Assembly (NCBI GenBank): GCA_035560415.1
Contig: DATMZG010000128.1
Location: 1 to 51,186, forward strand
DNA from: DATMXT01 sp035560415
GTDB taxonomy: Bacteria > Bacillota > Clostridia > Oscillospirales > Feifaniaceae
Length of the DNA: 51,186 bases
Direction of reading: 5' to 3'
Both the position numbers and the translations under genes were made by a program. The notes beneath the pieces were generated by a model, which saw only the letters and a program-made list of their open reading frames with translations, ran no database searches and was not told where the DNA came from. Shown in pieces: positions 43,084-51,186 of this stretch (the stretch's first letter is position 1; the number at the start of each line of letters is the position of its first letter).

Positions 43084-43242
43084 CTTATTTTCTTTATAGC
43101 CGCATTTACAGCGGATTTTTACTTCGGCTGGCAAGGCAGTCACGGTATGCCTGATTGCAGACACAGGTCGTCCATATCATTATTCTGGATTCTGACTATC
43201 CAAATATGCATAAATATCAACAAATACCGAGTATCTGTCCAG

Positions 43243-43452
43243 TTATTGTTCTTCTTCCTCTACATACTCAATAAGCTGCCCCGGCTGGCATTTCATGATT
43301 CGGCATAATTTTCCTAACGTCTCTGTAGTAATGGGTCCATCATGCCTAATCCTCTGCAAAGTTGGCGCTTCGATCCCCTGATTGGCCAGATAATAATATG
43401 AAATTTTGTGTTCTTTCATGTATTCGCGCAGTGGCCTATAGGAAATTGGCAT
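43243..43452 (-). CDS. Small XRE-family HTH regulator
   Basis: A 69-aa Cro/CI-type regulator. The HTH spans about 15-45 (ISYYYLANQGIEAPTLQRI...TTETLGKLCRIMKCQPGQLIEYV in part) and ends in an acidic EEEEQ tail. It resembles YozG-like single-domain repressors. Its GGGGTG ribosome site lies within the palindrome at 43460-43480, which may be its own operator. It is divergent from the AbrB-type gene. Confidence 0.85.
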   Translation of the reverse strand: MPISYRPLREYMKEHKISYYYLANQGIEAPTLQRIRHDGPITTETLGKLCRIMKCQPGQLIEYVEEEEQ

Positions 43453-43459
43453 ATTTTCA

Positions 43460-43480
43460 CCCCATATTTATTATATGGGG
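43460..43480. promoter_or_regulatory. Palindrome before the XRE gene
   Basis: CCCCATAT and ATATGGGG flank TTATT, 7 bp before the XRE start codon and overlapping its ribosome site. A candidate operator for autoregulation. Confidence 0.5.
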
Positions 43481-43497
43481 CTTGCTTTTTCGTATCA

Positions 43498-43515
43498 TAG
43501 TAATTATAATTACTA
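43498..43515. promoter_or_regulatory. Palindrome in the XRE/AbrB divergent promoter region
   Basis: TAGTAATTATAATTACTA is a perfect 18-bp palindrome 27 bp before the AbrB-type start codon. It is a candidate operator for one or both regulators. Confidence 0.5.
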
Positions 43516-43542
43516 TATATTACTTTGTTTGGAGGGATAGAT

Positions 43543-43809
43543 ATGGATAAAGCTATGCATATCAGACTGATTGATGAATTGGGGCGAGTCGTTCTCCCCG
43601 CTGAGACCAGAAATGAAATGGACTGGAGTGAAAAGACTCCGGTAGAAATTTGGGTCAATGCGACAGAGCAGGAAATCGTAATCAAACGGCATACGTTTAC
43701 CTGCGCATTCTGCGCAGAAACTGAAAACCTGAAAATGTTTCAGAAAAAACATATTTGCCCGGCCTGTCAAAAGGCAATCGCAAACCTAAGTGACTGTGAT
43801 GCCAAATAA
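43543..43809 (+). CDS. AbrB/SpoVT-type regulator with C-terminal zinc ribbon
   Basis: An 88-aa protein. Residues about 5-50 form a swapped-hairpin AbrB domain (RLIDELGRVVLPAETRNEMDW, VEIWVNATEQEIVIKRH). A CAFCAE...CPACQK pair near 58-78 should bind zinc. AbrB-type proteins dimerise and act as transition-state regulators. The ATG at 43543 follows GGAGGG. It lies between the tRNA-Ala 3' half and the second tRNA relic, so it may be part of an older mobile remnant. Confidence 0.85.
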   Translation: MDKAMHIRLIDELGRVVLPAETRNEMDWSEKTPVEIWVNATEQEIVIKRHTFTCAFCAETENLKMFQKKHICPACQKAIANLSDCDAK

Positions 43810-43865
43810 CAGCAAGCGGTGAGGTCGCTTTCCTGCGCACTGAGGCGCATCTCGTGGCCATTTAC

Positions 43866-43947
43866 GGGGGTATGTAACCGATGGGCGTACGAGACCTCTT
43901 GAATGCCATTCAGGGGGTCAGCGGTTCGCCCCTCCTTATCTCCACCA
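43866..43947 (+). pseudogene. Degenerate tRNA-Ala-like relic with inverted anticodon arm
   Basis: An 82-nt tRNA-like stretch: acceptor GGGGGTA/TATCTCC and ACCA are present, and the anticodon-like arm is CTTGA-ATGCCAT-TCAGG (anticodon would be GCC). The D arm is not foldable and 6 extra bases precede the anticodon arm. The T stem AGCGG/CTCCT has a mismatch. Bases 43891-43912 are the exact reverse complement of 28501-28522 at attL. The last 17 tRNA bases and 8 following bases (43931-43955) repeat 43025-43049 exactly. It is best seen as a damaged tRNA-Ala copy left by past recombination. Confidence 0.6.
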
Positions 43948-43956
43948 AGACAAAAG

Positions 43957-43999
43957 TCCGGACCTGACGCCAAACGGCGACAGGTCCGGATTTGTTTTT
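43957..43999 (+). terminator. Terminator after the tRNA relic
   Basis: TCCGGACCTG (43957-43966) and CAGGTCCGGA (43981-43990) pair, with an inner CGCC/GGCG, followed by TTTGTTTTTA. Confidence 0.85.
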
Positions 44000-44162
44000 A
44001 CTTAGGAGAAAACCGTTATACACACGAGACAGGGCGGTGCGTCAAACGCCGCCACCTCCACAATTTGCCCATGAGGCATACACAGATTTTTCCGGTCTGA
44101 CGGTGGAACAAATCGGCGTTTTATACAGTCAATATGGTATAACCCGAAAGGAGCGGATGTCC

Positions 44163-45194
44163 ATGAAGAAAATAAAAAAACTGACGACCATGTTGCTGGC
44201 CGGCGCCGTCGCCGCCGCCGGATTTGCAGCGTTTGCGGCCGATGCCGTACAGCCCGTGTCCCCGATTTTGGCCCCCATATCCGCGGGTGACCCCGCAGCC
44301 CCTGCGCAGGGCGCCTACGGCACAGAAATGAATACGCCCTACTACATGAGCTATACGGGCAAAGTGACTGAGCTCAGGCCCCATTCGCAGCTTGACGGCG
44401 CACAGTACCTGACGCTTGAGAGCGAGGAATACGGGCCGGCAAGCCCCCTGGTCACGGCCGACACCTACGTTGTCGGCGGCGAGGTCGCCGTGGGAGACAC
44501 CGTCACCCTCTTTTACGAGGCCGACAAGCCGATGCTGATGATCTACCCGCCCCAGTACAACGCCGCCATCCTGCTCGTCAACCCTGACGAGGACTTCTCG
44601 GTCGCCGCGGACCTGTTCGACGACAACCTGCTCAGCCGCGACAAGGGGATGGTGCTGCGGGTCGGCGACAAGACCGAGCTGCGCTCGCCGGACGGCACGC
44701 CCTACGAGGGGTCCCCCGCCGGAAACCGCCTGCTCGTGTTCTACACGGTGGCCGCCGAGAGCTGGCCGGTGCAGGTCACGCCCGAAAAGGTCATTGTGCT
44801 CGGCAAGCCTGAGGCCAGCTTCACGCCGCCCGTTCACATCTCGGCCGCCGAGCTTGTGGTCGGGGGCAAGACCGTCGAGGCGCCGCCCGCCTTCGTGTCC
44901 GACGACGGGGCGGTCATGGTGCCGCTCCGCGCCATAGCCGAGGCACTGGGCTATGAGGTCACCTGGGAGGGCGCCACCGGGACCGTGTATCTCAACACCG
45001 CCATCAGCCTGCAAATCGGACAGGACAACTATGTCTACATGCGCATGGCCCCCATCACGCTCGGCGCGGCGCCCGTGCTGCGCGACTCGCGCACCTTTGT
45101 GCCGCTGAACTATTTCCGCGAGGTCTTGGGGCTGAATAACGCCTACTTCGCGGAGGGACAAATTGTCATAGACGACGCCGAAAAAATGGAGTGA
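44163..45194 (+). CDS. Secreted protein with copper-amine-oxidase-N-type domain
   Basis: A 343-aa exported protein. The signal peptide MKKIKKLTTMLLAGAVAAAGFAAFA is followed by a middle region of beta strands (about 50-200, TGKVTELRPHSQ... DTVTLFYEADKPM). The C-terminal PF07833 domain (about 225-335) has the family features GKTVEAPPAFVSDDGAVMVPLRAIAEALGY and FVPLNYFREVLG (given in part). This domain is common in Gram-positive wall proteins and is not an amine oxidase. ATG 44163 was preferred over 44157 because it is 9 bases from AGGAG. A single-gene unit of unknown role, likely on the cell surface. Confidence 0.85.
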   Translation: MKKIKKLTTMLLAGAVAAAGFAAFAADAVQPVSPILAPISAGDPAAPAQGAYGTEMNTPYYMSYTGKVTELRPHSQLDGAQYLTLESEEYGPASPLVTADTYVVGGEVAVGDTVTLFYEADKPMLMIYPPQYNAAILLVNPDEDFSVAADLFDDNLLSRDKGMVLRVGDKTELRSPDGTPYEGSPAGNRLLVFYTVAAESWPVQVTPEKVIVLGKPEASFTPPVHISAAELVVGGKTVEAPPAFVSDDGAVMVPLRAIAEALGYEVTWEGATGTVYLNTAISLQIGQDNYVYMRMAPITLGAAPVLRDSRTFVPLNYFREVLGLNNAYFAEGQIVIDDAEKME

Positions 45195-45350
45195 GTTCTC
45201 CCGGAAAGACAGGGGCGGTTCACCCGTCTTCGTTTCAGGAATATTCCTGCCAAGACAGCTGACCCGCCTCCTTGTCCCGCTGCGAAGAAGTGAAGCAGCA
45301 GCAAAAAATCTGATGTCGCTGAATGGAGTAAGATAGCGAGGAACAAAAGA

Positions 45351-45797
45351 ATGCTCTACACCGAACTCACAAGAACCGCTCTGCGTATCGCATATGACGC
45401 GCACCATGGGCAGGCTGACAGGACCGGGTTGCCATATATTTACCATCCGCTCCACCTCGCCGAGCATATCGGAGACAGTGAGGTTCTGATTGCGACCGCG
45501 CTGTTGCATGATGTGGTTGAGGACACCGACATCACTTTTGACGACCTCGCGGCGCAGGGAATCACAAAAGACGTAATAACTGCGCTAAAGCTTTTGACGC
45601 ACGACGAGCGCGTTTCGTACATGGACTATGTGAGGCATATCAAAGACAGCGGCAACAAGACCGCCATCGCGGTCAAACTTGCGGACTTGCGGCACAACGC
45701 CGACGCTTGCCGGCTTGTGGAGATTGACGACAAGGCGAGAGCGCGAATCGCGAAGTATCATGCCGCGCTTGAATTTCTGGAAAGAGCTGACGATTGA
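45351..45797 (+). CDS. SpoT/Mesh1-like HD-domain hydrolase
   Basis: A 148-aa HD phosphohydrolase resembling the (p)ppGpp hydrolase domain of RelA/SpoT, without synthetase or regulatory domains. Metal ligands are His32 (YIYHPLHLAE), His53-Asp54 (LLHDVVEDTD) and Asp112 (KLADLRHNAD), with Glu57-Asp58 as the catalytic pair of the SpoT type. Small alarmone hydrolases of this size degrade (p)ppGpp, although some act on other nucleotides. The ATG follows the GAGGAAC site. A terminator follows at 45905. Confidence 0.88.
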   Translation: MLYTELTRTALRIAYDAHHGQADRTGLPYIYHPLHLAEHIGDSEVLIATALLHDVVEDTDITFDDLAAQGITKDVITALKLLTHDERVSYMDYVRHIKDSGNKTAIAVKLADLRHNADACRLVEIDDKARARIAKYHAALEFLERADD

Positions 45798-45904
45798 AAT
45801 TTGGGGTTCAGATTTATCTATGCCAATTCGACTTTGCCGTTTCAAACAAGTGGTTTTTTGACCACTCGTTTGATTTTGCCTATTCGTTGTGCACACGCAA
45901 ATGC

Positions 45905-45936
45905 AAAAGGCCGCTTTGCACAAGGCGGCCTTTTTG
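45905..45936 (+). terminator. Terminator after the HD hydrolase gene
   Basis: AAAAGGCCGC (45905-45914) and GCGGCCTTTT (45925-45934) pair, with a T-run on the plus strand. Confidence 0.8.
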
Positions 45937-46072
45937 TATGTCTTTTTTACCTGAACAGAATCTGCACCTGGCTTTTCCCTGTGCGCTTCATCACATAGAA
46001 TCCATTTTATGTGGGGCTTGGCACAAGGGCCGCAAGGGGCGATTTTGAACTGCCTGAAAAGCTGAATAAACG

Positions 46073-46102
46073 AAAAAGGCGAGCCGCTTCCGGCTCGCCT
46101 TT
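46073..46102 (-). terminator. Terminator of the GLUG/SLH gene
   Basis: A 12-bp perfect stem (46075-46086 with 46091-46102), loop CTTC, followed by T residues on the minus strand, 20 bp after the stop codon. Confidence 0.85.
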
Positions 46103-46121
46103 CGCTTTTGTATGATGCCCG

Positions 46122-49100
46122 TCAGAATCCAAGCAGGTTGAACAGCACCTGCGCCATCTGTGCCCTTGAAGTCGTGCCGGTGGGACTGATGAGCCCCTGC
46201 GAACCGCCGGCGATGCCGGTCTCAATCATGAGCGCCATGGCCTCTTTGGCCCAGGAGGCAATCTGTGCGCTGTCGGTGAAGTCGTCCATCGTCTTGCCGG
46301 ACTCCCCGTCGGGCAACTGACCCATGACGTCCAGCGCGTTGTAGAGCAGCGTGAACATCTCCTGCCTTGTGATTTGCGCTACCGGGTTGTACAGGTTGTC
46401 ACCTACGCCATTCGAGATGCCAAGACTCTTTGCCGCCGCGAGATACCCCGTGTAGTAGGTGTCGCCGGCGTCCGCGAAGTTGTCTGTCGGGGCCTCGTCG
46501 GGCGCTATGCCGTAGGCCCGCATCATGAGGACGAGGAACTCGCCTCGCGTCAGTTTGGCTTCGGGGCTGAAAGTCGTGCCGTCGCCCGTGCCGGAAGTGA
46601 TCTCCCGCGCCGCAATGAAGGCCACCGCCTTGGCGTACCACGCGCTCGCGGGCACATCGGTGAAGGCGACCTCGTTGTACACCACGGCGTAGTCGCTGAA
46701 GTGGGTGGTTTCGAAAGTGACCGTGCCGGTCACGGGGTCGTAGCGGCCGTTAGGGACGCAGACCGCGTTGCCGTCGCCATCAATGTACCAGACGACGATG
46801 CCCGCCGGGTTTGCGAGCTCCGCCGCAGTCGGCGCGTAGGGGATGGAGACCGTCACAGGCGCTGCGGGGTTGCTCCAATTTGTCTGTTTGCCGTCGATTT
46901 CAAGCGTCAGTGAAATGAGGGGCCGGCCGCCGACGGCGGCTTTGACGTCGTCCGGCAGGGCAGATTTGTCCCCCTCGCCGATGATAATCTCAGCGTTTTC
47001 CCCATTGATGCCGGCAATGCCGGTCAGCATATTGGAGGGCACAGATACGGTGGCAATGTCGCTTTCAACCGCAATGGTTTTCCGCCCGCCCGAGTCCGTC
47101 AGGTCGGCAACCGGGATGAGGTTGGGGTTTGCGGCGGGCGGCGCGCTGCCGCCGCCCCCGCCGCCGCCCGAATGGGACGACGCGGCCCCCGTCGCCGGGA
47201 ATACGGCTGTGATGACGCCGGAATCAGCCTCGTTTGTGGCCGAGGTCGCCCCGGCCACCGTGAAGAAGTTCTCGCTTACGCCGTCCAGCGTATACCCCGG
47301 CGCCAATGTCAGCGTGATGGTCGCCGTATAGACGGTGCTTGCCGCAAAGGGGCTGTCTGCCGGGCTCCATGAGACGGCGCCCATGTACTGCGGCGTCAAG
47401 GTGATGGCCGTCACCGGGACGGCGCCCCTGACGGGGGGCGTCACACCGGCGATTGCGCGAATCGTAACCACGGTCGAAGTGGTCATGTCGCCGGCGCCGA
47501 CGCCGTCAAGCACCGGATAGCCGCCGTTGACGTCCGCGTACCACCGCCACGGGTCGGAGTCGTCCTCCTCCTCATCCAGGTTCAGGGTGTCGGCAAAGGT
47601 CTGCACCGCCATGTCGCCGGCGCTCTTGCCAAGGCCGAGTTCCGGGTCGTTCAAGGCCAGGCTGTCCTCGTCGCCCTGGGCAATGCCGGGCATTTCACCG
47701 CGCAGCAACCAGTGGATGTTCGAGATGTAGTCGTCGCACTGTCCGTAGCCGGCGAAGCTGCCGTTGTAGGTAGCGCCGGTCACAAGGCCTGTCGCGTAGC
47801 AGTTTGCAATCGTCATATCCTCGCCGTAGTAACAGCCCACAAACCCGCCGTTATAGTTGGAAGTGCCGGTCACGTCGCCCGTTGCGTAGCAGTTGACCAT
47901 GTAGGGGTACTCGTCAAAACTGCCGTAGTTGCACCCGAAATAGCCGAGCAGGCCGCCACTGAAACCCTCGTACTCCGGCGCGCTGTGGTCGAAGGAGCCC
48001 GAGATGTCGCACTCCGAGTAGCATTCTATGAACGTCGAATTGTACGCCTGCCCAATCAGGCCGCCGACCATGGAGCCCGAAACGGAGGAGGTGATGACGC
48101 CGGTCGAATAGCAGCCCTCAATGTAGGCGTCGGCCGCGTAGGCGGCAAGGGCGCCGGCGCAGAGTTCATCCTCACCGTCAAAATTGGAGTCAATCGTGAG
48201 GGCCACGTCGGTGAGACCCAAATCGAGCACCGCCCCGCCGACGATATCGCCGAACAGCCCCGCGCTGCCCTCGGTATAAATGCTGTCCTCCTCCGTGTCG
48301 TAGAACACATCGGCGTTGAGGTTTGAAATGACGTGCCCGCCTCCGAAAAACACGCCCGCAAACGCGTTTACTGAGCAGATGGGCCACCAGTCGTACCCGG
48401 AGAGGTCGAGGTCCTCCTCGAGGTAAATGGCGCAGTCCTCAAAGTCCTCAAAGTACAGCAAGGACTGCTGCGCCAGCCACGCGAGCTCCTCCGGGGTGTC
48501 AACGGTGATTTCGTCGTCGCCGGGTTCATATCCGTCCGGCGTCTGGGCGCGCCCGAGCCAGCTGTTGCTCAAATCGACAAGCGCGATGTCCACGCCCTCG
48601 CATGATGCGCTCGAGTCCATATCGATGCCGGCCATGGCCATGTTGCCGCCGTATGTGATGCCGCCAGACGGATAGGGGGAGGCGAAAACGAAGAACATAC
48701 CGGATTCCGGGCTCTCAAACGTGAATTCATACGCCCCGGCGGCGTCCGCCGCAGCTTCCGAAAAGACAGCGAGCTCCAGTTCGCCGGATGAAAAGTCGAC
48801 GATGTAGAGCTTCAGGGCGACGCCTGCGGCCGGGGTCGTCCCATCGGACAGTGTCACCGTCCCGCTGACCCGGCAGATGATGTTCAGCGCGATGTCGGCG
48901 TCGGTGTCGTCCGCTACGGTGAAGGGCTCGGTCGTTGACTGCGCATAAACTCCGCCCTCGTCCGCGGCGACCACCGCCACGTAGCTTTCGCCCACGACAT
49001 CGGGAATGGCGTAATCGCCGGATTCATCGGTCACTGCGCTGTAGAGGGGAGCCCCGGAAAAAGTCTCCGCGTCCGCCCCATAGAGGCCCACGGTCAGCCC

Positions 49101-51080
49101 CTCCACCGAGAGCGAGGCGAGGGCCGATGAGACCGTCCCGCTCACGACGAAGTCGATGATCTCCCAGTGCGCGTACAAGGTGATATCCTCCGCCACGGTG
49201 TCGGTTTCGAAATTCCAGGTGTCGCCGCCCTCCGCTTCGTCATACCAGCCAAGGAAGATACAACCGGCTTTCTCGGGGTCGGAGGGCTGCGCAAGCGTGG
49301 AGCCCTCCGGGAGCTCCGTGACGAAATAGACCGCTTCCGGCTCGTCGCCGTCCGCAAAAGTCACGGCACATCCGGTGCCGGCCCCGTCGCCCACGCCGAT
49401 GAGCACGGGATAGCCGTCTATGACGAAGCTCCAGGGGGCGGGCGACCGGCCGCTGTTCAGGGTCACGGGAAATCCGGCGTCGCGCATCTCTTCGTCCGAT
49501 TTCACCGCGGCCGTAGTGGGCGTCGAGTCAAATTCCGTGCCGCCGACCGCGGCTTCCGCGGTGCCTGTGAGCCAGTAGCAGTTTGTCTCACTGCCCCTGT
49601 CGAGGCCGACAAAGCCGCCGGGCTCATGTTCTCCGGTCGCGTCGACTGCGCCTGTCGAATAGCAGGAGGTTTCGTGCGCGAAATTGTTGCCGACAAAGCC
49701 GCCGGCGCGGTGCGCGCCGGTGACGGCGCCGGTCGAGTAGCAGTCGGCCACGTTGCCCATGGCCGTGCCGGCAAAACCGCCCACATAGGCGCCGCCGCTC
49801 ACGTCCCCGGATGCATAACAAGCTGAAATAGCGCCGCCGGAGCTCGCCTGACCCACGAAGCCGCCCGCCGACGTGCCGCCGGGCGCGGCTTCAATGCCGC
49901 CCTCGGCATAGCATCTTGTGACGGCGCCGGCTTCATTTTCACCGATGAACCCGCCGTAGGAGCTGGGATTGCTGCTGACGCTCATCACGTCTCCCGCCGC
50001 GTGGGAATCCGTGACGTTTGAGTAGTTTATGCCGATAAACCCGCCGGCCTGGTTGCCGCCCGTGACGTCGCCCACCGCCTCGCAGCGGCTCAGCGTGTAG
50101 CCTGTGCTAAATCCGGCAAAGCCGCCCACGCTGCCGCTTGAACTGTCGCGGATGACGTCTGCCCCGGCGGCGCAGTCCTCAATGCGGCAGCCGCCCCCGT
50201 CGTTCCTGACGAGGCCGGCAAAGCCCCCGGTAAAGGGTGAGAGCTCACCCGAGTATTCGTTTTCAACCGATCCGGTCGCGCTGCTGCGCCGCACGGTTGT
50301 GTCGAACAGCGCGCCCACGAGGCCGCCGAGATAATCGGCCGAAGTGCCGACTTCAGCCGAGACCTCGCAGTCCGACACGCAGGCGTCCATGATGGAGCCG
50401 GCCAGCCCCCCGCAATAGGTCTCCAGCATGTTCATGGAGGCGGTCACGGTGCCCGAAACGGAGCAGCCCTCAATTGAGCCGCCGTATTCCTGTTTGCCCA
50501 CCAGCCCCCCGCAATACGCATTGTAGTTGCCGGCCGTAAGCGACACGTCGCCCGCCACTGAGCAGTTGATGAAGGACGCGCCCGACGAGCGCCCCGCGAG
50601 CCCGCCCGTGTATACGTACTCGCCGCCATAGGTGACTTCAATGGAGACGCCGTCGAGCTCCACATCTTCAACAGTGTTGTAGTACGCCCACCCGATGAGG
50701 CCCGCGTGCTTTAAGGCGCCCGAGATGGTCAGCCCGGAGATTCTATAGCCGTTCCCGTCGAAATTCCCCCTGAACGGGTTGCTTCCGCCGATTGGAGCCC
50801 AGTAGTGGGCCGAGAGGTCGATGTCGGCGCCGAGCTTTATGGTGTAGCCGTCAAAATCCCCGTCCCCGTTGTTGACATACTGCGCCACCCAGGCGAGCTC
50901 TCCCGCCGTGGTGACGGTGTAGGTGCCGCCGGCAAGTGGAGGTGCCCATGTCGCGTAATCGGGCCAGGAGCCTTCGGCGCCGACAGCCCCGGCCGGCATC
51001 GTCATCTGCGGACAGAGCGCAGTCAGGAACGCGATGGCCAAAAGTATACTGAGAATTTTCTTCGATTTCTTTTTGATCAT
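46122..51080 (-). CDS. Giant GLUG-repeat/SLH surface protein
   Basis: A 1652-aa exported protein. A signal peptide (KKKSKKILSILLAIAFLTAL...) is followed by GLUG-type beta-helix repeats (about 50-525, recurring GGFVGxxxG and CYSTGxV), an InlB B-repeat-like unit (578-640), two carboxypeptidase-regulatory/Cna-B-like domains (647-827), a second GLUG region (850-1194), a further beta domain and a poly-Gly linker. A conserved module (about 1317-1463) and three SLH domains (1464-1652) end it. SLH domains tie it to the cell-wall polymer. The last 340 residues closely match the element-borne LRR protein. ATG 51080 is 10 bases from AGGAG; 51089 is too close. Ligand unknown. Confidence 0.87.
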   Translation of the reverse strand: MIKKKSKKILSILLAIAFLTALCPQMTMPAGAVGAEGSWPDYATWAPPLAGGTYTVTTAGELAWVAQYVNNGDGDFDGYTIKLGADIDLSAHYWAPIGGSNPFRGNFDGNGYRISGLTISGALKHAGLIGWAYYNTVEDVELDGVSIEVTYGGEYVYTGGLAGRSSGASFINCSVAGDVSLTAGNYNAYCGGLVGKQEYGGSIEGCSVSGTVTASMNMLETYCGGLAGSIMDACVSDCEVSAEVGTSADYLGGLVGALFDTTVRRSSATGSVENEYSGELSPFTGGFAGLVRNDGGGCRIEDCAAGADVIRDSSSGSVGGFAGFSTGYTLSRCEAVGDVTGGNQAGGFIGINYSNVTDSHAAGDVMSVSSNPSSYGGFIGENEAGAVTRCYAEGGIEAAPGGTSAGGFVGQASSGGAISACYASGDVSGGAYVGGFAGTAMGNVADCYSTGAVTGAHRAGGFVGNNFAHETSCYSTGAVDATGEHEPGGFVGLDRGSETNCYWLTGTAEAAVGGTEFDSTPTTAAVKSDEEMRDAGFPVTLNSGRSPAPWSFVIDGYPVLIGVGDGAGTGCAVTFADGDEPEAVYFVTELPEGSTLAQPSDPEKAGCIFLGWYDEAEGGDTWNFETDTVAEDITLYAHWEIIDFVVSGTVSSALASLSVEGLTVGLYGADAETFSGAPLYSAVTDESGDYAIPDVVGESYVAVVAADEGGVYAQSTTEPFTVADDTDADIALNIICRVSGTVTLSDGTTPAAGVALKLYIVDFSSGELELAVFSEAAADAAGAYEFTFESPESGMFFVFASPYPSGGITYGGNMAMAGIDMDSSASCEGVDIALVDLSNSWLGRAQTPDGYEPGDDEITVDTPEELAWLAQQSLLYFEDFEDCAIYLEEDLDLSGYDWWPICSVNAFAGVFFGGGHVISNLNADVFYDTEEDSIYTEGSAGLFGDIVGGAVLDLGLTDVALTIDSNFDGEDELCAGALAAYAADAYIEGCYSTGVITSSVSGSMVGGLIGQAYNSTFIECYSECDISGSFDHSAPEYEGFSGGLLGYFGCNYGSFDEYPYMVNCYATGDVTGTSNYNGGFVGCYYGEDMTIANCYATGLVTGATYNGSFAGYGQCDDYISNIHWLLRGEMPGIAQGDEDSLALNDPELGLGKSAGDMAVQTFADTLNLDEEEDDSDPWRWYADVNGGYPVLDGVGAGDMTTSTVVTIRAIAGVTPPVRGAVPVTAITLTPQYMGAVSWSPADSPFAASTVYTATITLTLAPGYTLDGVSENFFTVAGATSATNEADSGVITAVFPATGAASSHSGGGGGGGSAPPAANPNLIPVADLTDSGGRKTIAVESDIATVSVPSNMLTGIAGINGENAEIIIGEGDKSALPDDVKAAVGGRPLISLTLEIDGKQTNWSNPAAPVTVSIPYAPTAAELANPAGIVVWYIDGDGNAVCVPNGRYDPVTGTVTFETTHFSDYAVVYNEVAFTDVPASAWYAKAVAFIAAREITSGTGDGTTFSPEAKLTRGEFLVLMMRAYGIAPDEAPTDNFADAGDTYYTGYLAAAKSLGISNGVGDNLYNPVAQITRQEMFTLLYNALDVMGQLPDGESGKTMDDFTDSAQIASWAKEAMALMIETGIAGGSQGLISPTGTTSRAQMAQVLFNLLGF

Positions 51081-51186
51081 GAGTATCATCTCTCCTCAAA
51101 ATTCCATTCGGCGCCACCGTTTGGGCCGGGCGCGGCAACAGGGCAGCAGGGCATGCCTAAGCGAAGCCCCAAACACAATTTTATAC

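Larger units (their letters stand above)
45798..46121. other. Intergenic region with two terminators
   Basis: No credible gene in these 324 bp between convergent genes. The only structures seen are the hairpins at 45905-45936 and 46073-46102. Confidence 0.6.

Noticed and set aside
43042..43242. Short reading frames between the tRNA terminator and the XRE gene
   Set aside because: No ribosome site or recognisable similarity; treated as non-coding.
43866..43947. A functional tRNA-Gly(GCC)
   Set aside because: The D arm cannot fold, 6 extra bases precede the anticodon arm and the T stem has a mismatch; the acceptor belongs to tRNA-Ala. Listed as a relic.
44163..45194. Copper amine oxidase enzyme
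   Set aside because: Only the small N-terminal-type domain found in many wall proteins is present, with no catalytic oxidase domain.
44121..45509. Long antisense ORF over the secreted protein and HD genes
   Set aside because: Same shadow effect in GC-rich DNA; sense frames encode recognisable domains with ribosome sites.

Overview
The window looks like the chromosome of a spore-forming, GC-rich, anaerobic Clostridia bacterium, most likely of the Oscillospiraceae type. The signs are a spoIIID gene, a complete rnfCDGEAB operon in clostridial order, a T-box-controlled leuACDB operon, SLH-domain surface proteins, strong AGGAGG-type ribosome sites and high GC with AT-rich intergenic regions. No 16S gene is present, so the genus is not determined.

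Layout. 1-3.76 kb: SdpR/SdpI-type regulator and immunity pair behind a palindromic operator, then a class A penicillin-binding protein. 3.77-6.5 kb: an orphan MmeI-like fused restriction-methylation enzyme whose target-recognition part is AT-richer than its surroundings. 6.6-11.6 kb: Rnf ion-pumping ferredoxin:NAD oxidoreductase operon with promoter and terminator. 11.7-13.8 kb: a small very basic protein, MTA/SAH nucleosidase, YbaK-type deacylase and a cysteine hydrolase. 13.8-18.6 kb: WG-repeat-like lipoprotein, a MITE-like hairpin element, HtrA-type protease and a HAD hydrolase. 18.6-22.1 kb: spoIIID with a long inverted repeat over its ribosome site, a DUF815 ATPase and two tandem D-2-hydroxyacid dehydrogenases. 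22.2-26.9 kb: leuACDB behind a leucine T-box with two tandem terminators. 27-28.4 kb: nitroreductase and creatininase-family hydrolase.

28.5-43.0 kb is a 14.5-kb integrative mobilizable element inserted by a large serine recombinase inside a tRNA-Ala(GGC) gene. The 5' half of the host tRNA (with its promoter) lies at the left end and the 3' half at the right end, 14.5 kb away. The two halves join exactly into a 76-nt tRNA. Just inside the left end, downstream of the orphaned host promoter, the element carries its own intact tRNA-Ala(GGC), which looks like a built-in replacement for the gene it breaks. Joining the two inner ends gives an attP that is a 12-bp perfect inverted repeat around a central GT. 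Cargo: a 1795-aa leucine-rich-repeat/SLH surface protein, a DUF2442 protein, a MalT/LuxR-type STAND regulator, decayed genes, a sigma-like DNA-binding protein, MobC, a relaxase, TnpW and the TnpX-like recombinase.

43.0-51.2 kb: an XRE/AbrB divergent pair followed by a second, degenerate tRNA-Ala relic that holds an inverted copy of the left attachment site; then a copper-amine-oxidase-N-domain secreted protein, a SpoT-like HD hydrolase and a 1652-aa GLUG/SLH surface protein whose C-terminal module is homologous to that of the element-borne surface protein.
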